The notes under the pieces: model-generated
Databases searched by the model: none
What the model saw: only the letters and a program-made list of their open reading frames with translations
What the model was told of the DNA's origin: nothing
Program-made: the position numbers and the translations under genes
Shown: positions 36,307 to 45,636 of the stretch, piece after piece
How positions within the stretch are numbered: position 1 is the first letter of the stretch
Layout of the letters: every line of letters begins with the position of its first letter
Assembly (NCBI GenBank): GCA_018398765.1
Contig: JAHBMJ010000399.1
Location: 62,501 to 126,500 of the forward strand
Length of the DNA stretch: 64,000 nt
DNA from: Chromera velia
Lineage: Eukaryota; Sar; Chromeraceae
Direction of reading: 5' to 3'

Positions 36307-37102
36307 CATAGCATATCCCAGCATACCGGCCGTTCGTCCTGTCAAAATAGTGTGTACATGGTCTATTAAAATAGCTTGGCGCAGGCTGGTTAGTGAGCTC
36401 GGCTGGCAGGCTCACCAAAAATCCCTGGCCTGTCAAACATTTATAGTCCGTTAAATGTCCCCAGCCGGATAATTTCAATTCCCAGGCACTCACCTTTTTC
36501 GCAGGCGCGAGTCATATGCGGCAGCGCGCGCAAGGCACTCACCCCGGGAGAGTTACCCGTATAGCGTTTGGTTAATTTTTCGTTTGCGGGACCATTTTTG
36601 ATGGTAATCTTTCCGGGGCCGGTCGTACATAGTTAGGGCGCAGGATTTGTGTCTAAAAAAACGTATGCAGGCGTGTGTGGCTTAAAAAAAAAGGCTCGCT
36701 GGGTTAAGTATAGTAGACTAGCCTGGCTTGTCAAAAAAGTGAGCTGGTCAAGATCACCAGGCCCGTGAAATATCCCTGGCCCGTCAAAATAGCCTGGCTC
36801 GTTAAAAATCCCTGGCCCGTCAAACATTTATGCCAATTTTATGGCCCGTCAAATGTCCCCAGCCGGATAATTTCAATTCCAAGGCACTCACCCTTTTCGC
36901 GGGTGCGCGCAATTAAGGCACTCACCCGTATAGCGTTTGGTTAATTTTTCGCTTGCGGGACCATTTTTGGCGGTGGCTTTCCGGGGCCCCCGCGCGACCC
37001 CCTTTTTTGACCGTGAGGGTTCGCGCGAGGCACTCACCAAAACGCATGCAGGGGCGTGTGGCTAAAAAAAAATGGCTTGCCGTATTAAGTATAGTAGAAG
37101 TA

Positions 37103-37386
37103 GATACCTCTTATCGCCTCTCCGGGCGTGTATTGGTCCGGTATGCATGGAGACTCCCCAACATGCAGCCGGTGACTCCGGGTGACTCAGAGTCCGGTCG
37201 TACCGTTTGATCATTGAATATATCAATATAGAAGCACCATGAAGCACTGAACAGTCTCAGTGAAGTATTATGAATAGTAGAAAGAGCGGTAAACAAAGTT
37301 GGAGTTGGGATAGCCATTCATTTTTTGTTTGAAGAGCCAAAAGCACAGATCGGTACACAAGAGAGACTGGGTCAGAAAGAGCAGGG
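37103..37386. other. Short intergenic flank
   Basis: Separates the tandem repeat from the intronless ORF at 37387. No motif could be assigned beyond ordinary AT content. Confidence 0.4.
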
Positions 37387-38187
37387 ATGAATATCGACCA
37401 GGCGGTCGCCCAGCTCCGCTCTGCCGAAGCGTCGGACGAAGCCAACATGAAAGTGCCCCGAGCAGACGAGTCACAGAGAACAACAAAGGACGACATCAAG
37501 TCAATTGTGAGTGGAATGGGGAACGTTGGCGGCAGTTCTTTTTTCGGAATTCCTCCCTGCTTCCTGCCTGTAGTCGTGGAGACGGCACAGGCCGAGGCCA
37601 GATCCCTCAACCCAGGTGCTCCAGAGCCTTCACTTGATTTGCTTTCAGATGTGTGGATGTACTTTCGGTTCTTCTGGTGGGTTCAGGACAGGATAGGCAA
37701 GCTGAGGCATCAGGGCATGCACTCACACGCGGACGTGATACAGTACTTCACACAGCAGGGCCAAGGTGGAGAGACGTCGTTCATGAACAGCAAGGAGCGG
37801 CAGCTATTGGAACAGTTGGACACGGACACCCTCACGCGCCTTGCAAGAGTCTCTCTTGAGCTCTGTAAGCGTGTCGAGGAGGCCTTCAAGAAGGTGCGCA
37901 TTGAGGAAATCGACTCGGAGATGGGGGATGTGGACGAGTATGGGCAGACTGAGCTGAAGAGGTTCATTAACTTTCTCCTCAGGATGCAGACAGCAGAGGG
38001 CATTTGCGCCAGTCTACTGGTGAGTGGCAAGCACGAGGTGGAGGAGTTTGTGCAAAAAAACAGAGAGCTGGGCATCTTCCACGAGAGAGAGACTGCAGGC
38101 CTCGATTTGCTGTTCTGCCAAGCACTGCGGGAAAGAGGAGTCCCAGCAAAGGCCCTGGAGGAGAGAGGCCTGGCCCCTCTTCGGTGA
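37387..38187 (+). CDS. Intronless 266-aa protein, unassigned
   Basis: The ORF starts with MNIDQAVAQLRSAEASDEAN and ends with ALEERGLAPLR and TGA. It is uninterrupted, has ordinary codon composition and is predicted to be mostly helical. It contains an aromatic segment, WMYFRFFWWVQDRIGKL, and acidic stretches. I recognise no family. The lack of introns contrasts with every other gene here, and it lies among transposons, so it may be a retrocopy or an element-encoded protein. It could also be a real single-exon host gene. Confidence 0.6.
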   Translation: MNIDQAVAQLRSAEASDEANMKVPRADESQRTTKDDIKSIVSGMGNVGGSSFFGIPPCFLPVVVETAQAEARSLNPGAPEPSLDLLSDVWMYFRFFWWVQDRIGKLRHQGMHSHADVIQYFTQQGQGGETSFMNSKERQLLEQLDTDTLTRLARVSLELCKRVEEAFKKVRIEEIDSEMGDVDEYGQTELKRFINFLLRMQTAEGICASLLVSGKHEVEEFVQKNRELGIFHERETAGLDLLFCQALRERGVPAKALEERGLAPLR

Positions 38188-38504
38188 AGTGAGCAGGAGG
38201 ATAGAGTGACGCAGACAAGAGGAAACGCGGATCGATCGGTGCACGCGTATGGTAGTCAACATCATATGATATCAGATTCTCTGAGGTGCCTTTTTCCAAT
38301 CAATGATTGGTCCCGATTTAAATCCAATTGGAAACAAAAATTTCCGGCCAATTCAAAATATATATGATTTTCACGATGATTTAGATGTAATTAGACAGTA
38401 AATTGTTTTCAATGTTGAGTAAAGTGTAAAACTAGGTATAAAAAAAGTAAGAAACGTTAGGAAATGATATGTAAGAAATATGTTAGAATCAGTAAGAATA
38501 GGTT
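38188..38504. other. AT-rich spacer
   Basis: No gene or repeat family recognised between the intronless ORF and the LINE tail. Confidence 0.4.
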
Positions 38505-39680
38505 AATTGATTGATTGATTGATATGTTCTGCCCTAGGGCCTTCCCGCTATGTCTATCTGTCGCCAGAGCTAGCAGGGCGGGGCGTTCCCCAGCCTAAGC
38601 TGAGGTATCAGACCCCGCCCTTGGGGCCCGCCAGAGTTTGTTGCCCTGGCCGCTGCTGCATGATTGTTCGTTATTCGAGCCACCGCTCTAAATCCATATT
38701 AGCTTTCCGGCCTAAAAATCGATTAAAACGGTATGCGATTTGGGCTTCCTCGCTCTTTTTATTTGCTTTATTAATCTTCTTCTGTGGCTCCCTCCTTCCC
38801 CACCCTAACGCTCCTTCGGTCGTCTCTAAGTTATCAATTGTCTCCTCATATTCTTTTGTTAGTCTCTCGATCGCCCGCTGCCTTCCAGTGATTTCTGCAT
38901 GTCTGGCCGCCAGAGCGTCTCCCTCTATGTGTCCGTACTATCCTGGACACTCCTTAAACACCTTCCATCTGAATGACGCCCATCCCAAAAACTTATCCAC
39001 TCCAGCATGACATTCATTCAACAGAAAGCAAAAAAGCGTCGAGTTATCTCTTTTTCTCTCTTCTCTGTTGAGCCCTTCTCTTTTTATGGCTGCCTTTCTG
39101 GCTCTTTCTTCCATCTTGCTATCCCATTTCTCTTCTATTTTCCTGAACATCTCTGCTCTCTCTCTGTCAAAAATAGGACATTCTGTCACCAGATAGATTT
39201 CATCTTCCACCACCTCGATTCCTAACCACCTTCGACAGAACTGGCACATCCTTTTCTGTAACGGCACCTTCTCTCCCCCCCTTACCAGAATTTTTCCCTG
39301 AGTCGCAGCCACGGCCCTGTCTCCTACCCTGTATGCTGCTCTCCTCCTATGTTCCGATCGCGGCGCCACTCTCGTATAGCAAAAAAAGGCTCTCACTATT
39401 CTCTCTCTGTCTATTTTTATTGTTGAGCCAACCTTTCTACCTGATCTATCTTTAAACAAAAAAAGGTGGAGACGGTTTCCGTTTGAGACCTTTCTGTGTA
39501 TGTCAGCCAATGGCATCATCACTCCTGTCAGTCCCCTCCATTTCGTTCTCTACCCCCTCTCTCAGGCATGTAAGGATTGCCTGCCCTACCGTTTCGTTTC
39601 TTTTCTCCTTTAAATCTCTGCCCACCGGATCGTTCTGGAAGCCACTTCGAGATCAATCAGAATAAAACCTCCTTCCATTA
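38505..39680 (-). mobile_element. 5'-truncated LINE with (ATCA)n tail
   Basis: The minus strand ends in a run of ATCA at 38505-38524. The 3' part (38525-38700) is shared with a second copy at 43990-45161. Upstream, the frame at 39522-38938 reads CQFCRRWLGIEVVEDEIYLV followed by TECPIFDRERAEMFRK, the C-x2-C...E-x-E...CP-x-F-x-ER pattern found after the reverse transcriptase in many LINEs. The reverse transcriptase itself is absent, so the copy is 5'-truncated. The left limit near 39680 is approximate. Confidence 0.75.
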
Positions 39681-39805
39681 TCAGCGTATCACAATTTTCT
39701 TTTTTTCTCAAACGCAAAACAAACCTGACAAATCTCTTTTGCTTCTTGTTAAATTCTGCATATGCGCTATCAGGTTAGAATGCGTCAAAATACAGGGCCC
39801 CCCCC

Positions 39806-42800
39806 GTAGCGTTGTGAAGGTTTGACAAGCAGTTGTGTCAGGATGAAATGAAGTACGCGCACATAATGTGTGTAGGGCACATGCATGCATGCATGCATGC
39901 CGGGAATTAATTGTGCAGCATGCAGTCTCTATGAAGACATCCGTTGTTTGTCTTATAGAACAGAGATAGCAGAACTACCCATGCATGACAAAACCTTTAT
40001 CTGTATGTAGGAGCTGATCCCAGCTACGACTAGCTGAGGGCCTACATCCCTACGTGGTAGCGAGAGCCTGAACCGGCCTCAGTGGGTTCGGGTGCTCTCG
40101 TTTCATCGATTGAACATGTGAACAGTCCATCTTCTGCTGTGCGAGTGCAAAGTTACGGATTAACTTTTGTCACCTGCACGCAGTCATATCTTGAAGTCCG
40201 TAATCAGTAGAGAGCCACGTCTTTCTTTTCCCTTGAAAGTTTGTTTCGATGTCGGTGCCTGATCGCCTCGGGGAGTTCGTTCTCGCTGTTGAAAGACTTG
40301 AGAAATTCAAGCATGTCTCTTTTCTCGAAGTGCACAAGAACGGTCGATCTCTTCTCAATGAAGGAAAAGAGCTTGCAGAGAAGCTCTTTATTGCTGCAGG
40401 GGGCAACTTAGAGACTCTGCAGTCCCGGCAGAAGCCCAACTTTTCCGTTTTAACAACACCGCCCTCCACCAATACAGAGGGTGTCACGAAGAAGAAGACT
40501 CGCAGAAGCAAAAGGATGATGGGAAGAGCCTGGGCCCACAAGCAACAAGCAAGACGAATGAAGAGAATGCACCAAAGTTGATGACGTCTTCGGAGAAGAA
40601 AAACAAAAGTGCAGATCATCTGTTCACGTTACCATCATCACAGGCAGATGGAAAGAAAGAGAAGAGCCCATGCAGAGGAAGTGGGTGGAGGCCTGTGGCG
40701 TCTGTTCCTGATGCCCCACCCAGTCAGGAAGAGTATGTTGAGACAGAAGTGAGTGGTCTGCGTGCTCTGCCCCCAAGAACATTCGTAGGAGCATCAGAGA
40801 ATGGCAGAGGAGATTCTGAAGTGAGAGAGACAGAAGACCCGTTTTCATACACTGGTTGACCGACAGACCAGGAAGACGTGAATATGCACCATCCCGCAAG
40901 TGGAGAGATGTAGCTGGAGATGCAGTTTGTAGGTCCGTCTGATTTTCCCCCTGTGATTGCTCCAGCCGGGGGACATTCATAGAACGAAGAGGTAGTTCCT
41001 ATGTTGCTTGGTGTTCTGCACTCCACTTTGCAAACGCAGGAGAAACCAGGGAGAGCCGAAAGGAGGACCGCAAAGCAGCAGAGGAAGAGGGAGAGAAAGA
41101 AAGAAACTAAACACCAAGCACAGTTGTATGCAATCAGACAAACTCGAACGGGAGATCATCAGACAACCCTCAGTGGTTCCCCTCAGAAGGTAGCTGTGCA
41201 GACGCAGGGGGAGAGCGTTTGCCTGCGCACGGGTTTGTGTAGGGGATCTACAGTGCAGGACAAGATGGGAAGAGCGGCTGCTAGGAACGGCTGTCCTTCA
41301 AGGCCGTAAAGAGAGGAAGGAGACGCGAAAAGAGTGGAAAAAGCAAGAAGCGCGGAGGGCTGAAATCAAAACGATTCGACAAGAGCAGACAGAGGCAAGG
41401 GGTTTTGGCAATCAGTCAATGTCTCGCCTTAGAGAACCTTTACCAGCTTTGGAGACCGCTCCTCGTAGATTTGGCTCCATTCGCCTCCGTGGATGTGTCG
41501 AAATGGGAGGTGTACGAGAAATAAGGGGGCTTGGGAGTTCCATGCCTCTGTTGAGAAGCGTTGCCCTGCCAAGAAGAATCAGCAGCATCTATCAATCCGA
41601 TCAAGAGCACACACCGAACACACAGCACGAGGGGTACAGAGTGAAAGAATTGCCTCCGTCTGTCCAGGCACTTTTCCAGGAATCTTGGGCATAATATGCG
41701 ATAGGAATGCCCATTTACTGAGCAAGAGAGTAAGCAGAAGGCATCATGCAGGGAAGAGACAATTGATGGGGGTGCAACGTAGTAAGTGATCATGCAGGCA
41801 TGGAGACGGCGTGTGTCTCTGTTCAGTCTTGTTGTACGACTATCCGATCTCATCCATTTGCATTCGTTCTTTTCGTTTAAACAGTCGTCTTGGCCTGTTT
41901 GTCTACCCTGGGGGATCAAATTCTCGCAGTGGTTGTCATTTGGTTTAATAAGGGAATATCTGTCCGCGCTCGGCAGGAATTTTTTTTTTTTTGTGATCGT
42001 TTCAATCATTGCGTGCCTTTGCTCAGCCGCGGGGCACGGCGTTGGAGGAAGGGGGCACGGTGTGGGTGAGGAAGGAAGGGAGGAGATGGAAACAGGTGGC
42101 ATGCAGTAAGGAGACAGAGCAAAGAGAGGAAGAGAAGAAGAGCTGACAGTGAGTGACGGCTAGAAAGGGAAGACTCTGTTTGCGTAGCATGATGGCTGGA
42201 ATAAGGCAGACATTCAGATCGATCAGAAAAAGAGAGAGCAAGAGTTGAAGTAGGCAGAGGTGGCTGTATTAGCTATGGATTAGCCAATCAGAGAAACAGT
42301 TCATCTCATGTGCTACTGCATTCCAGGTTCAAATCCCGTGAACGATTTTTCATCCTGCTTTTCATGTGAGAAAAGAGAGCCTACTTTGCAATTAGTCGTC
42401 ATAAGCCTAATCAGCAGCAAAGGCTGGAAGAAGGAGAACATGACTTGAGGTGACTTGCATAGATTTGAGACCGTTCTGTATGGACCGCGCCTTTTTGAGA
42501 TCAAATTGCCTCATGCTGATGAAGTGGCGGGACGCCACTCTAGAAGGAGGGGGCACGTAGTGTTGTGAAGGTCTGACAAGCAGTTGTATCAGGATGAAAT
42601 GAAGTACGCGCGCATAATATGCATAGGGTGCATGCATGCATGCATAGTGGGAATTAATTGTGCAGCATACAGTCTCTATGAAGACATCCGTTGTTTGTTT
42701 TATAGAACAGAGATAGCAGAACTATCCATGCATGACAAAACCTTTATCCGTATGTAGGAGCTGATCCCAGCTACGATTAGCTGAGGGCCTACACCCCTAC
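39806..42800 (+). mobile_element. Second LTR element (short LTRs), non-autonomous
   Basis: Direct repeats 39806-40053 and 42557-42800 (about 245 bp) begin GTAG and end CTAC. Just after the left LTR lies TGGTAGCGAGAGCC, a primer-binding-site-like sequence similar to a tRNA 3' end; just before the right LTR is AGAAGGAGGGGG, a purine tract. The 2.5-kb interior has short open frames (for example 40249-40581, LGEFVLAVERLEKF) but no recognisable gag or pol. No clear target duplication was found. It is best described as an aged, non-autonomous LTR element read on the plus strand. Confidence 0.75.
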
Positions 42801-42909
42801 GCTCCCCCTGGGTTTCAATGCATGCCGCTCACAATGCGCATGGAACCATTTTTTTTTTTTAGTTTATCAACATCGAGTTTATACAAACAAAAGCTTTTAA
42901 TGCCAATAA

Positions 42910-43777
42910 CTATAGGCGTGATCCCAATAGTTTTAAATTCTAGTTTAAATTTTTAAATAAAATGATGATACCCCTACTTTAACTGTAAACTTAAAAAAAA
43001 ACACTTTAAAACTACCCTACAAAGAACGCTAGACGCGGCTACAAAAGTTGTGTTTTTTTTTAGTTCTAGTTCTAACTTTTCTTCTTTATTAAAGTGTTTT
43101 CATATTTTAAATTATTTATTTAAAGTGAAATCATCATCACTTTAACTAGGCTCCCCATACGTAAAAAAATAAATAAATACATTTCGGCTTAACCCTAAAT
43201 AATATAGGCTGAATTAGTTTTTTTATTTTCTCATTTTTCTGCGTCAGCTAGGCTTTGAGCTTTCAAGTTTGAACATGAAGTGTCTGCTTCAAAAAAATAA
43301 ATAAATAAATAAAAAGTAAAAGTCGTTTTTGGCAACGCATGCCGGAGGCGAGTGGGGTGCTTTTTGCCCCCCCTTCTGCATAGGAGACCGGCGTTTTTCC
43401 GCAAAAAACTCGTTCTCATAATTGGTAAGGAGTTAGAAGCTGAAACTTTGTATAAGAAGACGTTGTAACGATAGAAAGAGAACTAAAGAACTATGGTATA
43501 AAACTTATAAAATTTGTATGAGAGCCTATGTTTCTAGAAATGATATAAAAAATCTGTTTCATAGTTCTTTTTCTATCGTTACAACGCCTTCTTACACAAA
43601 GTTTCAGCTTCTAACTCCTTACCAATTATGAAAACGAGTTTTTTGCAGAAATGCGCCGCTTTAGGGGGGCAAAAAGCACCCCACTCACCCCCAGCATGCG
43701 CAATTCACTTTTTTATTTTTTTATGTATGGGGAGCCTAGCACTTTAATGAAAATAAATATATTGGGATCACGCCTAG
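42910..43777. mobile_element. DNA element (MITE-like), CTAGGCGTGATCCC ends, 8-bp target duplication
   Basis: The ends are inverted: TAGGCGTGATCCCAATA at 42913-42929 and its complement at 43760-43776. The flanking 8 bp, GCCAATAA, is duplicated exactly (42902-42909 and 43778-43785). It has no transposase. Most of its length is the second element at 43146-43739, inserted into it, so the original was only about 270 bp. Confidence 0.85.
43146..43739. mobile_element. Fold-back DNA element nested in the previous one, 8-bp target duplication
   Basis: The ends are CTAGGCTCCCCATAC and its near-perfect complement. The flanking 8 bp, CACTTTAA, is duplicated (43138-43145 and 43740-43747). Long inner inverted arms (about 43330-43530 against 43550-43705) make nearly the whole element fold into a hairpin. 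Both arms contain the block AAGGAGTTAGAAGCTGAAAC or its complement. It is non-coding and therefore needs a transposase from elsewhere. Confidence 0.88.
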
Positions 43778-43785
43778 GCCAATAA

Positions 43786-43989
43786 ACTGTTATGCATAAA
43801 GGTTTTTATCTGTTATCATTAATCATCATAGTTACTGTATAACTATGCAATGAATCAAACTAATTGAAGCAGTGTCTTCCCTAGTGTTTTCCTAAGTAGT
43901 CACAGATTTATACGTAAAAGCACTTTCAACTTATGTTACAATTCTTCTTGCATGAATTTACGGAAAACCTAGCAGAAAATATATCATTT
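43786..43989. other. AT-rich spacer
   Basis: A short AT-rich stretch between the nested DNA elements and the second LINE tail. Nothing recognised. Confidence 0.4.
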
Positions 43990-45161
43990 TTCAGGCTGGA
44001 AAGCCACTACGGATCCAGAGCTGTGGCTCAAACAACGAACAATGCAGCAGCCTAGGCGACGCACAGTGGTAAAAAAAAAAAAAATAGACCTTTCCAGATT
44101 TTTTCTTTTTTTCTACGAAGGATTTCTTAGAGCACCTCTAGGAGCATCTATAGAGGAGCACCTTTTAGAAGTACTTTTAAACTAACTTCCTCATGAATTT
44201 ATTACTCAACTCAAAGTTTTAAACATCTTTCAACCCTAGTTTCAACCCTAGTTCTAGTCTTAGTTGTTATTGTACGTTTGTCTCTACTAGTGTCTCTACT
44301 AGTGTCTTCACCATTCCATCATCGACTTTGTTGAACACGGACCAACCGATCTTTTTTCCTTTGTTCAACTGCACTGTCACCAGACTTTTCTCTCTTCTCT
44401 TTGCTGTATCTGTTAAAAAAACTAACCATGTCTTCTTGTTTTGTATTCACATTGACTTGCATCCACCCTTTCTTTCTCGTAAATTCTGCAGCCACTTCAG
44501 TATCATCCCTATGCGGTATCGACTCGTGCTCTTGGTTAAACACATTTTCACGGCTGGCCGCTGCATCTACATCATCACCTTGCTCATTTTCTTTCTTCCC
44601 CTTGTCTTCAGCATCTTCATACAGTTCTTCAGATACAAAGCTGTCGACCTGGAAAACATCTTCCAACCATTCTACTTCGTCAAGAAGACGAAGTGCTCTC
44701 TCCTCTACCGTCTCATTCCTCCTCTTCTTTTCTTTGGGGAAAAAAGTTTCTAGTTACACAGAGTGTAAGAGGCGCGCGGCCTTCTTCACTCCAGCAAGCT
44801 AAAAGTGAAACTGGGATCCTAGATATGATTCAAACTCTAGTTAAAGCTAGTCATTTAACCTTTATTTTTTTTTACATATACAATAAAATTTTAAATAATT
44901 AAAAAAAAAAAGAACAGACGTTTTCAGATTTTTTTTTCTTTACCACTGTGCGTCGCCTGTTGGTACAGACTTAAAGTCGCCTAGGCAGCAGCGGCCAGGG
45001 CAACAGACTCTGGCGGGCCCCGAGGGCGGGGTCTGATACCTCAGTTTAGGATGGGGAACGCCCCACCCTGCTAGCTCTGGCGACAGATAGACATAGCGGG
45101 AAGGCCCTAGGGCGGAACATATCAATCAATCAATCAATCAATCAAATCAATCAATCAATAT
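43990..45161 (+). mobile_element. LINE 3' tail copy, split by a DNA element
   Basis: 43990-44051 plus 44985-45161 together match the 3' end of the minus-strand LINE at 38505-38720, including AACGAACAAT, GCAGCAGCGGCC, GGTCTGATACCTCA and GACAGATAGACATAGCGGG, and end in (ATCA)n. The copy is therefore a severely 5'-truncated insertion of the same family in the opposite orientation, later interrupted at GCAGCAGC. Confidence 0.8.
44052..44984. mobile_element. DNA element with CTAGGCGAC ends inside the LINE tail, 8-bp target duplication
   Basis: The element starts CTAGGCGACGCACAGTGG and ends GTCGCCTAG, with an additional inverted copy of GGCGACGCACAGTGGTA near the right end (44941-44957). The target GCAGCAGC is duplicated (44044-44051 and 44985-44992). 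A minus-strand frame at 44666-44319 is acidic and Lys-rich (for example KKGWMQVNVNTKQEDMVSFF); it could be a transposase remnant but matches nothing I know. The shared CTAGGC end groups it with the elements at 42910 and 43146. Confidence 0.82.
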
Positions 45162-45636
45162 CAAACAACAATTTTTAATTATTTTTATAACTTTAGAATA
45201 GTACTGCAGGAATACGTCACAGACCTAGTAGCAGACTGATAAGTCACTTGAAGCTGACCGCGAAAGACCCTATGATTTTTTTAAATACTGATACATGCAA
45301 GCGAAATTAAGACATGCAATGAGCACATTAATAGTCGGATAAGAAAAAAAACGAGCAGGCAAATCAAGTGAGCCAAGTTGAACAACAAAAAATATTTACA
45401 TCCAGCTCTCTTCTAACTGTTCCAGTTCCATCTTCACTTCCCCTTGCTCGTTTGCTTTCAACACTCAAACTGATCGACCACCCTTCTTTCATCTCTTCTC
45501 TTCAAATTGTTTTCCCTGGGCGCCCCTTGGCACTCACTCACAAAGAACCGATCTCTCCTTTCTTTTCCCTAATTTCTTTCGCCTTTAATTCTTTTCCTCT
45601 CTCCTCCACACTGCCCCCCCATACACTCTTCCTCAA
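45162..45636. other. 3' flank of the giant minus-strand gene
   Basis: AT-rich to 45360, then pyrimidine-rich. It should contain the 3' UTR and polyadenylation site of the gene ending at 45637, but no definite signal was recognised. Confidence 0.4.

Larger units (their letters stand above)
32547..37102. repeat. Dimeric tandem repeat (A about 506 bp, B about 255 bp), split by an LTR element
   Basis: Order: A1 32547-33052, B1 33053-33307, A2 33308-33403 continuing at 36312-36721, B2 36722 to about 36955, then a diverged partial unit to 37102. A1 and A2 have the same length once the insertion is removed. Units are studded with the short motif GGCC(C/T)GTCAAA, together with CCCCAGCC(G/A)GATAATTTC and AAGGCACTCACC. 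No coding frame is conserved. It behaves like a satellite or a short element array. Confidence 0.85.

Noticed and set aside
42327-42345. B-box-like GGTTCAAATCCCG
   Set aside because: No matching A box or cloverleaf; it lies in the interior of an LTR element.
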